A stretch of DNA of 64,000 nt from Paracoccus sulfuroxidans (GCF_007830335.1 NZ_VLKU01000003.1:403042-467041); one strand, 5' to 3'. Shown: positions 16,826 through 26,454, counted from the first letter of the stretch. The notes: a model not told the origin generated them from the sequence alone. Numbers and translations: made by a program.

Positions 16826-16876
16826 GCTGTGAGGGAGGTATCTACATATCGGGCCGGGGGGGCGCAAGCCTAAAAA

Positions 16877-18322
16877 TCAGAAATCTTGCGTGGCAGGTTC
16901 GGGAAGGTCGGCTGGCCCCTGCAGGGCCGCCATTTCGCGCGGAAGATGCAGCACGAATTCAGTGCCCTCGTCGTCGCTGCGCAGAAGTTCCAGCCTGCCG
17001 CCGTGGTTGCGCACCAAGTCGGCAGCGATCGCAAGGCCCAGGCCCGTACCGCCCTTGCGAGAGCCGCCCGAGAAGGGCTGGAACAGGAACTCGCGTGCCT
17101 TGCGGGGCAGGCCTGGGCCGGTGTCGCCGATGCGGATCCACCAGCCGGTTTCCTCTTCACCCGCGCCGATCTCGATGGTGCCGGGCTTGTGGGTGGCCTC
17201 CAGCGCCTGCCGGGCGTTGCGCACCAGATTCGACAGCACGCGGAACAGCTGGTCGCGGTCGGCGCGAATCGTCAGCGTGGTCGGGACGTCGGTCAGGAAC
17301 TCGATGGGCTCGGCCCCGTCCTGACGGTCGCTGGCCATGGCCTCGCCCTCGGTCACCTCGGTCACCAGCGCCGCAAGGTTGAAGCGCGACAGCGAGGGGG
17401 CGGGCTCCTCGGCCTTGCCGAAGGCCAGCGTCGTCTCGCAGAGATTGACCGCCCGGCTGATCGAGTTCACCAGCTTCGGGGCCGCGCGCCGGACGGCGGG
17501 GTCGGCGCTGGTCTCCAGCCGGTCGGCGAAGATCTGGGCGGTGGTCAGGATGTTGCGCAGGTCATGGCTGATCCGCGCCACGGCCTGACCCAGCTGCGCC
17601 AGACGTGCCTTTTGCTTCAGGGACGAGGTCACGGTGTGTTGCATCGAGGCCAGCGCCGTCTCGGCCTCATACACCTCTTTCAGCCGCGCATTGGGGGTGA
17701 TGATCGAGCGGACATCCTCGGGCGCCGAGGCATAGGCGGACATATGGTTGATGACGCGGCGAATCGGCACGATCAGCAGCCGCCGCGCTGCGATGTTCAA
17801 CAGGAGCGCCGTCAGGATCGAGAAGGCGGCCGAAATCAGCAACAGGCGCAGGCCATAGTCGATCATCTCTTGCCGCAGGGGGCGGGTGTCGGTGGTGATC
17901 TCGATCAGCTGCCCGGCCTGTTTGACGGGTGCGCCGATGACGCGGATGACCCGGTTCTGCGGATCGGTCAGCTGCATCAGCGCATCACGGATCGAGGTCC
18001 AGAAGGGCTGGTCGCGCAGATCGAATGTGGCCGAGATCGGCCCCGGAATGGGCGAGGACAGCACCAGCTGGCGAATGTCGTTGCGCCGCAGCACGACGTT
18101 GAAGACGCCTGCATTCTGAAGCAGTTCCGATTCCAGGTCCGAGGCAAGGGATTCGTCGGTCGCCAGCAGCGCAAGGCTGGCGATCTGCGCCCGCTCCAGA
18201 CGCGATTCGAGAAAATCGAGCCGATAGTTCGACAGCGACGGCAACAGAATCAGCAGCTCGGCCAGAAGCACGAACAGCCCCGTCAGCAAGGCGAAACGAC
18301 CGGTAAGATTATTCAGGGACAT
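16877..18322 (-). CDS. Sensor histidine kinase
   Basis: 481 residues. Two membrane segments (about 9-30 and 160-185) enclose an extracytoplasmic sensor region. A HAMP-like linker, the phospho-accepting His in VARISHDLRNILT, and an HATPase domain with NLVRNARQAL, GDTGPGLP and GGTGLGLAIAADL follow. Start ATG 18322 has AGGAAA upstream; 12 more residues are open but lack support. No response regulator is adjacent, so it is an orphan kinase. A CATAAG-C-CTTATG dyad lies 44 bases upstream of the start and may control it. The signal is unknown. Confidence 0.9.
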   Translation of the reverse strand: MSLNNLTGRFALLTGLFVLLAELLILLPSLSNYRLDFLESRLERAQIASLALLATDESLASDLESELLQNAGVFNVVLRRNDIRQLVLSSPIPGPISATFDLRDQPFWTSIRDALMQLTDPQNRVIRVIGAPVKQAGQLIEITTDTRPLRQEMIDYGLRLLLISAAFSILTALLLNIAARRLLIVPIRRVINHMSAYASAPEDVRSIITPNARLKEVYEAETALASMQHTVTSSLKQKARLAQLGQAVARISHDLRNILTTAQIFADRLETSADPAVRRAAPKLVNSISRAVNLCETTLAFGKAEEPAPSLSRFNLAALVTEVTEGEAMASDRQDGAEPIEFLTDVPTTLTIRADRDQLFRVLSNLVRNARQALEATHKPGTIEIGAGEEETGWWIRIGDTGPGLPRKAREFLFQPFSGGSRKGGTGLGLAIAADLVRNHGGRLELLRSDDEGTEFVLHLPREMAALQGPADLPEPATQDF

Positions 18323-18365
18323 GGTTTCCTTTGCGTTTTCCCCAAGCCGCGTCGACATTCATGGA

Positions 18366-18378
18366 CATAAGCCTTATG
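18366..18378. promoter_or_regulatory. Dyad CATAAG-N1-CTTATG upstream of sensor kinase
   Basis: A perfect inverted repeat with 6-base arms and one central base. It uses the same half-site as the dyad at 12844-12858 but in the opposite order. It lies in the spacer between the kinase and rpmH. Confidence 0.35.
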
Positions 18379-18478
18379 AGAGCGCAGTTCAAACAAGCGT
18401 GAGCAGCCTCAGGTTCCCGCGGCAAGATCCTACGTTGCGGCAGACGTCTTGGCACGGCAGATCAGGTGCCATCGACGG

Positions 18479-18507
18479 TTGACTTGGCGCCAAGCTGCGA
18501 CTATCCA
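18479..18507 (+). promoter_or_regulatory. Probable promoter for rpmH-rnpA
   Basis: TTGACT at 18479-18484 is followed after 17 bases by TATCCA at 18502-18507, a reasonable sigma-70-type pair about 80 bases before rpmH. A 12-base palindrome CTTGGCGCCAAG overlaps the -35 side. Confidence 0.4.
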
Positions 18508-18586
18508 GCGGGCCTTGAATCACACGGCGCGAGTTGCGTGGGGCCAGCGGCCCATGCTCCGGTGCGCCCAGACCCGGAGTAGTAAC

Positions 18587-18724
18587 ATGTCGAAACGCAC
18601 TTTCCAGCCGTCGAACCTGGTTCGCGCCCGCCGTCACGGTTTCCGTGCCCGCATGGCCACCAAAGGCGGCCGTCGCGTGCTGAACGCACGCCGCGCCAAG
18701 GGCCGCAAATCGCTCTCGGCATAA
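18587..18724 (+). CDS. rpmH: 50S ribosomal protein L34
   Basis: 45 residues: the near-invariant L34 sequence starting [20 protein letters not shown] and ending in the basic GRKSLSA tail. It is part of the large ribosomal subunit. I placed the start at ATG 18587; the longer open frame upstream is not part of L34. It is followed by rnpA, the universal bacterial neighbour. Confidence 0.98.
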   Translation: MSKRTFQPSNLVRARRHGFRARMATKGGRRVLNARRAKGRKSLSA

Positions 18725-18729
18725 GTGAC

Positions 18730-18745
18730 GACGCCTTCGGGCGTC
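18730..18745 (+). terminator. UUCG hairpin between rpmH and rnpA
   Basis: GACGCC-TTCG-GGCGTC is a 6-pair stem closed by a very stable cUUCGg tetraloop, followed by TTGCTTTG. Five bases after the rpmH stop, it looks like a partial terminator or processing signal lowering rnpA expression relative to L34. Confidence 0.55.
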
Positions 18746-18819
18746 TTGCTTTGCCTGAACGCCGTCGCTGGCCGGTGCTCCGATGGGGTGCTGGCAGCGC
18801 GGTTTTTGGTGTTTTGACT

Positions 18820-19215
18820 ATGACGATCGAGACCTTGCGCAAAAGGGCCGATTTCCTGCGTGCCGCTTCGGCGCGGCGGCAGGGAATGCCGGGTTTTCTG
18901 CTGCAGGCCCGAGAGCGTGGCCCCGAGGAAACCGGCGCGGAAACCGGCGCGCCGATCCGGGTCGGCTATACCTGTTCCAAGAAGATCGGGAATGCGGTCG
19001 CCCGCAATCGCGCCAAGCGCCGTCTGCGGGCTTTGGCACGCGAAATCATCCCTGCAACGGGGCGCGAGGGCTGGGATTACGTCCTTGTCGGCCGTCCGGG
19101 TGCGACGATTGACCGCAGCTTTGCTGACCTGCGTTCCGAACTGAAGGCCGCGATGGCTCGGGTCCATGACGCGCGCCCGCAACCGCATCCGCGCGCCAAA
19201 GGGCAGGGGGCATGA
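18820..19215 (+). CDS. rnpA: Ribonuclease P protein component
   Basis: 131 residues, basic. The family motif is seen in KKIGNAVARNRAKRRLRAL, the RNA-binding RNR signature, after the N-terminal LRKRADFLRA strand/helix that contacts the pre-tRNA leader. It assists the RNase P RNA in tRNA 5' maturation. ATG 18820 was chosen because the protein family begins just before LRKR; an upstream ATG-like extension exists. Its stop overlaps the yidD start (ATGA), so the two are translationally coupled. Confidence 0.95.
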   Translation: MTIETLRKRADFLRAASARRQGMPGFLLQARERGPEETGAETGAPIRVGYTCSKKIGNAVARNRAKRRLRALAREIIPATGREGWDYVLVGRPGATIDRSFADLRSELKAAMARVHDARPQPHPRAKGQGA

Positions 19216-19463
19216 GCCCGCTTGCCCATGTTCTGGCGCTGCCCGTCCGGGCCTACCGGCTGGTCGCCAGCCCCTGGGTCGGGCATGGCTGCCGCTTCCA
19301 GCCGACCTGCTCGGCCTATGCGCTTGACGCGCTCGCGCAGCATGGCGGCGTGATCGGCGGTTGGCTGACCCTGCGCCGCATCTGCCGCTGCCACCCCTGG
19401 GGCGGGCAGGGCTTCGACCCGGTGCCACCCCGGCGCGGCCAGACGCCCGGCGATCAGGGATAG
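19212..19463 (+). CDS. yidD: Membrane protein insertion efficiency factor YidD
   Basis: 83 residues with the strongly conserved HGCRFQPTCSAYALDALAQH segment, the RRICRCHPWGGQGFDPVPP motif and an amphipathic N-terminus. It is a small peripheral membrane protein that aids YidC-dependent membrane insertion. It sits between rnpA and yidC as in most bacteria, although here ttcA and an EAL gene intervene before yidC. Confidence 0.96.
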   Translation: MSPLAHVLALPVRAYRLVASPWVGHGCRFQPTCSAYALDALAQHGGVIGGWLTLRRICRCHPWGGQGFDPVPPRRGQTPGDQG

Positions 19464-19547
19464 AATGGCGCGAAATGCGCCCTCGTGATACCAAGCCGTC
19501 ACGCCAGAGTTGCGGCCCCAAGGCAAACAGATCAAGGACACACCGTG

Positions 19548-20489
19548 ATGCGGGACGATATCGCCAAGGCTGACGCCAGTTTGCCGGATGAGGCCACCGA
19601 CGCCTCGGATCTGAACGAGATTCACCCGCTGTTTCGCGGCGCCCCCACCTCGACCGAGTATCGCAAGCTGCGCAAGCGTCTGGTGCGCGAGACCCGCGCG
19701 GCGATCGAGACTTATGACATGATCCGACCTGGCGATCGCTGGCTGGTCTGCCTGTCGGGCGGCAAGGACAGCTATACGCTGCTGGCTGTTCTGCATGAAC
19801 TGAAGTGGCGCGGCCTGCTGCCGGTCGAGCTTCTGGCCTGCAATCTCGATCAGGGCCAGCCGGGCTTTCCGGCGACCGTCCTGCCGGAGTTCCTGACCGA
19901 CCGGCAGGTGCCGCACCGCATCGAATATCAGGACACCTATTCCATCGTGAAGGAAAAGGTCCCGGCGGGCCGGACCTATTGCGCGCTTTGCTCGCGCCTG
20001 CGGCGGGGCAATCTTTACCGCATCGCGCGTGAGGAGGGCTGTCAGGCCGTGGTGCTGGGCCACCACCGCGACGATATCCTCGAGACTTTCTTCATGAATC
20101 TGTTCCACGGCGGACGGCTGGCTTCGATGCCGCCGAAACTTCTGAACGAAGAGGGCGACCTGAACGTGCTGCGGCCTTTGGCCTTCGTGGCCGAGGCCGA
20201 TTGCGACCGTTTCGCCCGCGCGATGAACTATCCGGTGATTCCTTGCGATCTGTGTGGCAGTCAGGAGGGCCTGCAGCGGATGCAGGTCAAGAAGCTGCTG
20301 GATGAGTGGGAGACCCGCGCGCCGGGCCGCCGCCAGGTGATGTTCCGGGCATTGATGAATGTCCGCCCCTCGCATCTTCCCGATGCAAATCTGTTTGATT
20401 TCAGCTCCTTGATCCCCGGAGTAGCGGCGGATCGCGAGGAAGGGTCGAATTTTAAGGATTTAGACGTTCCCGATTTGGGCCGTCGTTAA
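19548..20489 (+). CDS. ttcA: tRNA 2-thiocytidine(32) synthetase
   Basis: 313 residues. A PP-loop ATPase with SGGKDS at 70-75, the catalytic cysteine pair CALC (in [12 protein letters not shown]) and the later CDLC, which hold a [4Fe-4S] cluster in TtcA enzymes. It thiolates cytidine 32 of selected tRNAs. The motif [19 protein letters not shown] is diagnostic. I chose ATG 19548 with AAGGA upstream; the longer frame from 19485 is not supported. Its placement between yidD and yidC is unusual. Confidence 0.94.
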   Translation: MRDDIAKADASLPDEATDASDLNEIHPLFRGAPTSTEYRKLRKRLVRETRAAIETYDMIRPGDRWLVCLSGGKDSYTLLAVLHELKWRGLLPVELLACNLDQGQPGFPATVLPEFLTDRQVPHRIEYQDTYSIVKEKVPAGRTYCALCSRLRRGNLYRIAREEGCQAVVLGHHRDDILETFFMNLFHGGRLASMPPKLLNEEGDLNVLRPLAFVAEADCDRFARAMNYPVIPCDLCGSQEGLQRMQVKKLLDEWETRAPGRRQVMFRALMNVRPSHLPDANLFDFSSLIPGVAADREEGSNFKDLDVPDLGRR

Positions 20490-20547
20490 CCGTCGAGCAA
20501 GTCAGGGGTGTTACCAATCGGCTCAACATGGATGAGTCGGGTGTGCA

Positions 20548-21840
20548 ATGACGAACAGGATTTTGGGACGGGCCGCACGTGTGGTTCGCGGGATGCGCAA
20601 GCGCACGCCGATGGTCTTCCCCGCGCCGCAGCTCGCGCTGGCGCTGCGGGTCGAGGAGGTGGCGACCCTGCGCCGCTCGCTGGGGCCAAGGCTGCTGGGT
20701 CAGCTGTTGGGTCATCTGGTCGCCCGCCTGCGGGCCGAGCTGCGGCTGCTGCCTTTTCCCCGCCCGCCCGAGGGGGCCGAGATCTGCGGCATCCTCTCGG
20801 ACAGGCGGCACGCCGCCATTCCTGCGCTGGTCGCCGGGCTTGAGGTCATTTGCCGAGAGCGGGTTGAACTGGGCGGCATCGCCATCCGGCCCATCATCAA
20901 TGCGGTCATTGTCTGTGACGAAACCGGCGAGGCCGATCATCACGCGCTGATCGAGTTTGGTCGTCAGATGCTGGCCACCTGCAGCCCGTTGAACGAACAC
21001 GGCCAGGTCCGCTTTGTCGAATATGCGGGGGCGTCGCAAAAGATCGACCCGACCATCGATCCGTGGTTTGCGCCCGACGACATCGAGCTGCGCTATCAAC
21101 CCCAGCTCTGCTGCGAAACCGGCCGGGTGATTGCCATGAAGGCGGTCGGCCAACTGCATCACCAGCAGGCCGGGATGATGGATCTGGATGAGCTGCTGCC
21201 CCGGCTGGACGCCCAGATGCGGGCCGACGTCACCTCGACCATGGTCAAGCGCGCGCTGGCGCAGATGCCGGCGTGGGAGCGACTGGGCGTCGATCTGCCG
21301 CGCGTGTCGATCACGCTGGGCGACAGCGATCTGGGGGCCGAGCGTCTGGCCGAAACGATCCTGTGGGAGCTTGACCGGCTGGACATTTCGCCCTCGCGGC
21401 TCGAGATCGAACTGCGCGACGGCATCGGCATGCATGGCGGCATGATTCCCGTGACCGAGAACCTGTTGCGCTTTGCCCACGCAGGCTGCGTGCTGACCCT
21501 GGGTGGTTTCGGCACCGCCAATGCCGCGCTGGAAAATCTGCGCCGGTTCGAAATCCGGCGCGTGCGCTTCGGGCGCGAATTCACCGCAGGCTGCGATCAC
21601 CGGACCGATCAGCAGCGCATGATCCTGGCCGTTCTGGCCCTGGCCGAGCATCTGGGGCTTGAGACGCTGGCCGATGGGGTCGCCACGACCGATGAGCGCG
21701 CCTTTCTGGCCCAGATCGGTCTTGCGGCGGTGCAGGGGGATGCCGTGGCGCCACTGCTGACGGCCGAGGGCGCGCAGCAATTCCTGATGCAGCACCGTCC
21801 GCTTCAGCCCCTCCTGCCGGTGGTCAGACGGCAGGCCTGA
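20548..21840 (+). CDS. Degenerate EAL-domain protein (probably inactive)
   Basis: 430 residues. The C-terminal half (about 175-420) is an EAL fold recognised from LRYQPQLCCETGRV, SRLEIEL, FGTANAALENLRR and the terminal VQGDAVAPLL. The catalytic set is lost: the EAL motif itself is KAV, the metal-binding DDFGTG is GGFGTA, the active-site Lys region is RRVRFG, and the AEGVET glutamate is ADGVAT. It therefore should not hydrolyse cyclic-di-GMP and may bind it or another partner instead. The N-terminal half has no clear GGDEF motif. It starts 58 bases after ttcA. Confidence 0.8.
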   Translation: MTNRILGRAARVVRGMRKRTPMVFPAPQLALALRVEEVATLRRSLGPRLLGQLLGHLVARLRAELRLLPFPRPPEGAEICGILSDRRHAAIPALVAGLEVICRERVELGGIAIRPIINAVIVCDETGEADHHALIEFGRQMLATCSPLNEHGQVRFVEYAGASQKIDPTIDPWFAPDDIELRYQPQLCCETGRVIAMKAVGQLHHQQAGMMDLDELLPRLDAQMRADVTSTMVKRALAQMPAWERLGVDLPRVSITLGDSDLGAERLAETILWELDRLDISPSRLEIELRDGIGMHGGMIPVTENLLRFAHAGCVLTLGGFGTANAALENLRRFEIRRVRFGREFTAGCDHRTDQQRMILAVLALAEHLGLETLADGVATTDERAFLAQIGLAAVQGDAVAPLLTAEGAQQFLMQHRPLQPLLPVVRRQA

Positions 21841-22066
21841 ACTGGCCGAAATGCGCGCGCGACGCGCCACCGGATCGCGAAGCGCGCGGAAGCCTCCGAA
21901 ATCATGTTCAAATCGCGGCTGACACGCGTAATTTCCATAGAAAATGCTGCCGGAAAATCCTCTGGCTCAGGCAGCGAATATGGCAAATTTGCTTGACCTT
22001 TGCCGGTGGCTTCTGTTGAAGCGGCCCGAACCTCCGGGTGAATTCACGGCGAAGGACTGAACCGGC

Positions 22067-23956
22067 ATGCAAGACAATAACCGCAACCTGATCCTGGCGA
22101 TGGTGCTTTCGGCCCTCGTCATGCTGGTCTGGTCATTCTTTTTCGCAACCGATCCGGTTCCTCCGCCGACCGAGCAGGTGGCTGCGACGCAGCCTGCCGC
22201 AACCGACGGGACGGCGACCGCGCCGCCGCAGCCCGGGGCCGCTCCGGCTTTGGCGCAAGGGCAGGCGACGGCCTCGACCGATCCTTCGCAGAACGCGCCG
22301 CGTGTGGACATCCGCTCGCCCTCGCTTTCGGGCACGATCTCGCTGGCCGGTGGCCGCATCGACGATCTGGAACTGCTGGGCTATCGCGAGACGCTGGACA
22401 GCAATTCGCCCTTCGTGCGCCTGCTGAACCCGACCGCGCAGGCCGGGCTCGCGGCCGAAGGCTCGCCGGTCGCACCGGGTGGCGATCTTCAGCCCGTGGT
22501 CCAGAAGCCCTATTATGCAGTCTATGGCTGGATGCCCGCCGCCGGAACCGATCCGGCGCTGGTGCCCGGCCCGACGACCGAATGGCAGGTCGAATCGGGC
22601 GACACGCTCGCCCCCGGCAAACCGGTCACGCTGCGCTGGGACAACGGTGCAGGCCAGATCTTCCGCCGCACCTATGAGCTTGACGACCGGTTCCTGTTCA
22701 CCATCACGCAGGCGATTGAAAACACCGGTTCGGCCGCCTTTGCTGCGGCCCCCTACGGCATTCTTGCGCGCCACGGTCGCCCGGACACGCAGAACTTCTT
22801 CGTCCTGCACGAAGGCGCGGTCGGCATGACCGACGGCAAACTGCTGGAGGTGAAGTACAAGGACATCGCCAAGCTGGACCCGCAGGGGTCGGAAGGCCCG
22901 GCCGAGCTGATCGAGGTCAAGAACAACGGCTGGATCGGCTTCACCGACAAATACTGGATGACGACGCTGGCCCCGGCCCCCGGGCAGGCCTTCACCGCCG
23001 TGGTGAAATACGGCACGGCCGGCGACATCTACCAGACCGAGGCGCGGATGCCGGTGCAGACCGTGGCTCCGGGCGCGACCGTCACCGCCGCCAGCTATCT
23101 GTTTGCCGGTGCCAAGGTCTGGGAGGACATCAACGCCTATCAGACCACGCCCGGCATCGACCGCTTCGTCGACTCGATCGACTGGGGCTGGTTTTACTTC
23201 CTGACCAAGCCGATCTTCCGCCTGCTGCACTGGCTGCACGGCATGATCGGCAACATGGGCTGGTCAATCATCGCCCTGACCGTGATCCTGAAGCTGCTGG
23301 TCTTCCCGCTGGCGCGCAAATCCTACATCTCTATGGCGAAGATGAAGGAGCTGCAGCCGCAGATGGAGGCCATCAAGGAGCGGACCGGCGACGACCGGAT
23401 GAAGTACCAGAAAGAGGTGATGGAGCTTTACAAGCGTGAGAAGGTGAACCCCGCTGCGGGCTGTCTTCCGGTGCTTCTGCAGATCCCGATCTTCTTCTCG
23501 CTCTACAAGGTGATCTTCGTCACCATCGAGCTGCGGCAGGCGCCGTGGCTGGGCTGGATCCGCGACCTTTCGGCGCCCGATCCGTCAAGCCTGTGGAACC
23601 TCTTCGGCCTGATCCCCTGGTGGGGCGCGCCGGCGCAGGGGACGCTGTTCCACTCGTTCGCGCTGCCGGTGCTGGCGATCATCCTGGGCATCACCATGTG
23701 GATCCAGCAAAAGCTGAACCCGGCCCCCGCCGATCCGGCGCAGAAGATGATCTTTGCCTGGATGCCCTGGGTGTTCATGCTGATGCTGGGCGGTTTCGCC
23801 TCGGGTCTGGTGCTCTACTGGATCGCGAACAACACCATCACCATCATCCAGCAGTATTCGATCATGTCCATGCACGGCCACCGGCCTGACATCTTCGGCA
23901 ACATTCGGGGCTCGAAAGGGTCGAAAGCCGGCAAGGCCGCGAAGGACAAGAAATGA
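22067..23956 (+). CDS. yidC: Membrane protein insertase YidC
   Basis: 629 residues. An N-terminal membrane helix (about 5-22), a large periplasmic beta domain (about 60-345) and the conserved five-helix core, with the signatures MKELQPQMEAIKER and KVNPAAGCLPVLLQIPIFFS. It inserts and folds inner-membrane proteins, alone or with Sec. The long Pro/Ala/Gln linker at 30-70 is typical of alphaproteobacterial YidC. It ends in an ATGA overlap with the MOSC gene. Confidence 0.97.
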   Translation: MQDNNRNLILAMVLSALVMLVWSFFFATDPVPPPTEQVAATQPAATDGTATAPPQPGAAPALAQGQATASTDPSQNAPRVDIRSPSLSGTISLAGGRIDDLELLGYRETLDSNSPFVRLLNPTAQAGLAAEGSPVAPGGDLQPVVQKPYYAVYGWMPAAGTDPALVPGPTTEWQVESGDTLAPGKPVTLRWDNGAGQIFRRTYELDDRFLFTITQAIENTGSAAFAAAPYGILARHGRPDTQNFFVLHEGAVGMTDGKLLEVKYKDIAKLDPQGSEGPAELIEVKNNGWIGFTDKYWMTTLAPAPGQAFTAVVKYGTAGDIYQTEARMPVQTVAPGATVTAASYLFAGAKVWEDINAYQTTPGIDRFVDSIDWGWFYFLTKPIFRLLHWLHGMIGNMGWSIIALTVILKLLVFPLARKSYISMAKMKELQPQMEAIKERTGDDRMKYQKEVMELYKREKVNPAAGCLPVLLQIPIFFSLYKVIFVTIELRQAPWLGWIRDLSAPDPSSLWNLFGLIPWWGAPAQGTLFHSFALPVLAIILGITMWIQQKLNPAPADPAQKMIFAWMPWVFMLMLGGFASGLVLYWIANNTITIIQQYSIMSMHGHRPDIFGNIRGSKGSKAGKAAKDKK

Positions 23957-24699
23957 CCGCAAGGATCGCCCAGATCTGGCGCTATCCCGTCAAGTCGATC
24001 GGGGGCGAGGGGCTGGACGCCGTCCACCTCTCGGCCGCCCGTCGGCTGCCGGGGGATCGCGAATGGGCGGTCCTGACCGAAGGTGGTGAGCGTCACGCGG
24101 GCGAGGTTCCCGCGCGCTGGCTGCCGAAATCCTGCTTTTTGCGCGGTGCGGCAGCGGCCTCGCTGCAGGCGGTGAAGGGCGGCTGGCAGGATGGCCGGTT
24201 GCATCTCAGCCACCCTCAGCGCCCCGATATCGCCGCCGACCCCGAGACCGAGGGCGCGGATCTGGTCGCATGGCTGCGCCCGCTCTGGCCCGACAGCAAG
24301 CCTGCGCCAACGCGCATCGTCCGCGGCCCGACCGGCTGGACGGATGTGGCCCAGCCGTGGATCTCGCTCCTGTCGCTGGACAGTCTGGCCGCACTTGAGG
24401 GCGAACTTGGCCGCAAGCTGGGCACCGAGCGCTGGCGCGCGAACATCTGGGTCGAGGGATGGGAGCCGGGGCATGAGCTTGACCTGATCGGCCAGATCCT
24501 GAACATCGGCGATGTCGAATTGCGCGTCACCGAGGCCATCGGGCGCTGCGAGGCGACCAGCGCCGACACCGACAGCGGAGAGATCGACATCGACATGCCC
24601 GCCGCACTTGAGCGCCTTTACGGCCACCGCAACTTCGGCATCTATGCCGAGGTGGTGACTGGTGGCGACATCTCCACCGGCGCAGAGGTGCGGCTGTGA
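23953..24699 (+). CDS. MOSC-domain protein
   Basis: 248 residues: an N-terminal MOSC beta-barrel (IAQIWRYPVKSIGGEGLDAV, LPGDREWAV) followed by a MOSC domain with RCEATSADTDSG, the usual RC sequence that can bear the sulfur-accepting cysteine. Such proteins carry sulfur or molybdenum cofactor, or act like the mARC/YcbX group. Coupled by ATGA overlaps to yidC upstream and engB downstream. The position between yidC and engB is conserved in Rhodobacterales, but its exact role is unknown. Confidence 0.88.
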   Translation: MTARIAQIWRYPVKSIGGEGLDAVHLSAARRLPGDREWAVLTEGGERHAGEVPARWLPKSCFLRGAAAASLQAVKGGWQDGRLHLSHPQRPDIAADPETEGADLVAWLRPLWPDSKPAPTRIVRGPTGWTDVAQPWISLLSLDSLAALEGELGRKLGTERWRANIWVEGWEPGHELDLIGQILNIGDVELRVTEAIGRCEATSADTDSGEIDIDMPAALERLYGHRNFGIYAEVVTGGDISTGAEVRL

Positions 24700-25346
24700 A
24701 GGTCTCGTTCCCGCTTGCCGCCGAGCCCGATGCCGCTGCGGCCGAGGATGCGCGCCTGCTGTTCGCGGGTCCCGTCGATTTCGTGAAGGGCGTGGTCGCG
24801 ATGGACGGGTTGCCGCCCGCCGACCGGCCCGAGGTCTGCTTTGCCGGACGCTCGAATGTCGGCAAATCCAGCCTGATCAACGCGCTGACCGGGCGTAAAT
24901 CGCTGGCGCGGGCCTCGAACACGCCGGGCCGCACGCAAGAGATCAACTATTTCGCCTTGGGCGATCAATCCTATCTGGTCGACCTGCCGGGCTATGGCTT
25001 CGCTAAGGCTCCGGTTGCGGTGGTCGCCAAATGGCAGGCGCTGCTGAAGAACTATCTGGCCGGGCGCCCGACGCTGCGCCGCGCCTTCGCGCTGATCGAT
25101 TCCCGCCATGGGGTCAAGGACGTCGATCACGAGATCATGAAGCTTCTGGACCGCTCGGCCGTGCCCTTTCAGGTCGTGCTGACCAAGGCCGACAAGATCA
25201 GCGCACAGGCGATGGCGGCGACCATCGCCCAAGTCGAAGAGGCGCTGCAAAAGCACCCGGCCGCCTACCCGGAACTGGTCGTGACCAGCTCGGACAAGGG
25301 GCAGGGGATTGCCACGCTGCGCGCGATTATTGCCGGTCTGGACTGA
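24696..25346 (+). CDS. engB: Ribosome biogenesis GTP-binding protein YihA/YsxC
   Basis: 216 residues. A TRAFAC GTPase with G1 GRSNVGKSS, G2 TPGRTQ, G3 DLPGYG and G4 TKAD in order, the EngB family pattern. It assists large ribosomal subunit assembly. The start overlaps the stop of the MOSC gene (ATGA). argB follows after 57 bases. Confidence 0.96.
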   Translation: MKVSFPLAAEPDAAAAEDARLLFAGPVDFVKGVVAMDGLPPADRPEVCFAGRSNVGKSSLINALTGRKSLARASNTPGRTQEINYFALGDQSYLVDLPGYGFAKAPVAVVAKWQALLKNYLAGRPTLRRAFALIDSRHGVKDVDHEIMKLLDRSAVPFQVVLTKADKISAQAMAATIAQVEEALQKHPAAYPELVVTSSDKGQGIATLRAIIAGLD

Positions 25347-25403
25347 TCGCGCCCTGCGTCCTAGGCTGCGCCGCAACGAACCGGCCAGGACAGGCGTCAA
25401 GGA

Positions 25404-26318
25404 ATGAGAAAGCAGAACATGAACCGTGACTGGATCGCGACGGCGCGCACGCTGTCGGAAGCCTTGCCCTACATGCAGCGGTATTCAGGTGCCGTCGTTG
25501 TGGTGAAATTCGGCGGCAATGCGATGGGCGATGATGAGGCGATGGCCGCCTTCGCCAGCGACATCGTGCTGATGAAGCAGGTCGGCATCCACCCGGTCGT
25601 GGTGCATGGCGGCGGCCCGATGATCAACCAGCTGCTGGACAAGCTGGGCATCGAAAGCCGTTTCGTGCGCGGCAAGCGCGTCACGACGAAAGCCACCGTC
25701 GAGGTGGTCGAGATGGTGCTTTCGGGTCTGGTCAACAAGCGGATCGTGCAGGCGATCAACGATGCAGGCGGCCGCGCTGTCGGCATCTCGGGCAAGGATG
25801 ACGACCTGATGGTCTGCGAGGCGGACGACCCGGAACTGGGCTTCGTCGGCCGCCCGGTCGAGATGAACGTCCAGATCATCCGCGATCTTTACAACGCGGG
25901 CCTCATTCCGGTGATCGCCCCGGTCGCGACCGGGATGGAGGATAATGAGACCTTCAACGTCAACGGCGACACTGCTGCCGGTGCGATCGCGGGCGCGCTG
26001 AAGGCCGACCGGCTGCTGCTGCTGACCGATGTTTCGGGCGTCAAGGACGCGAATGGCGAGGTGCTGACCCAGATGCACCCTGAACAGGTGCGCGCGATGA
26101 TTGCCGATGGCACGATTGCGGGCGGCATGATCCCCAAGACCGAGACCGCGCTGAAAGCCATTGATGAGGGCGTGCGCGCCGTGGTCATCCTGGACGGGCG
26201 CGTCGCCAATGCCACGCTGCTGGAACTCTTCACCGAACATGGTGCGGGCAGCCTGATCCGCACGACCGAACCGCGCGTCAAGCCGCGTGGCCTGCGGCAG
26301 GGCGACGCCGGGCTGTAG
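25404..26318 (+). CDS. argB: Acetylglutamate kinase
   Basis: 304 residues. An amino-acid-kinase fold with [10 protein letters not shown] at the N-terminus, VHGGGPMIN, and the C-terminal [20 protein letters not shown] arginine-site helix. It phosphorylates N-acetylglutamate, the second step of arginine synthesis, and is usually inhibited by arginine. An internal ATG at 25419 ([11 protein letters not shown]) is an equally plausible start. The order engB-argB is typical of the group. Confidence 0.96.
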   Translation: MRKQNMNRDWIATARTLSEALPYMQRYSGAVVVVKFGGNAMGDDEAMAAFASDIVLMKQVGIHPVVVHGGGPMINQLLDKLGIESRFVRGKRVTTKATVEVVEMVLSGLVNKRIVQAINDAGGRAVGISGKDDDLMVCEADDPELGFVGRPVEMNVQIIRDLYNAGLIPVIAPVATGMEDNETFNVNGDTAAGAIAGALKADRLLLLTDVSGVKDANGEVLTQMHPEQVRAMIADGTIAGGMIPKTETALKAIDEGVRAVVILDGRVANATLLELFTEHGAGSLIRTTEPRVKPRGLRQGDAGL

Positions 26319-26454
26319 CGCGTTCGATCCGCCGGACGCAACCGTGGCGGGAAACCGCCCGGTCATCCGGTGATGAAGACAGGGCTTGCCGCGCCGACGA
26401 AAGCTGTGGCAGGTTCATTCAACTTGGACCCCGCATCGCCGAAAAGGCTCCTCG

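Noticed and set aside
19077..20375. 432-codon minus-strand frame across rnpA, yidD and ttcA
   Set aside because: It crosses three certain genes on the other strand and shows no protein family.
20452..21870. 472-codon minus-strand frame opposite the EAL gene
   Set aside because: Shadow of the EAL gene; the plus-strand frame has recognisable EAL blocks while this one has none.
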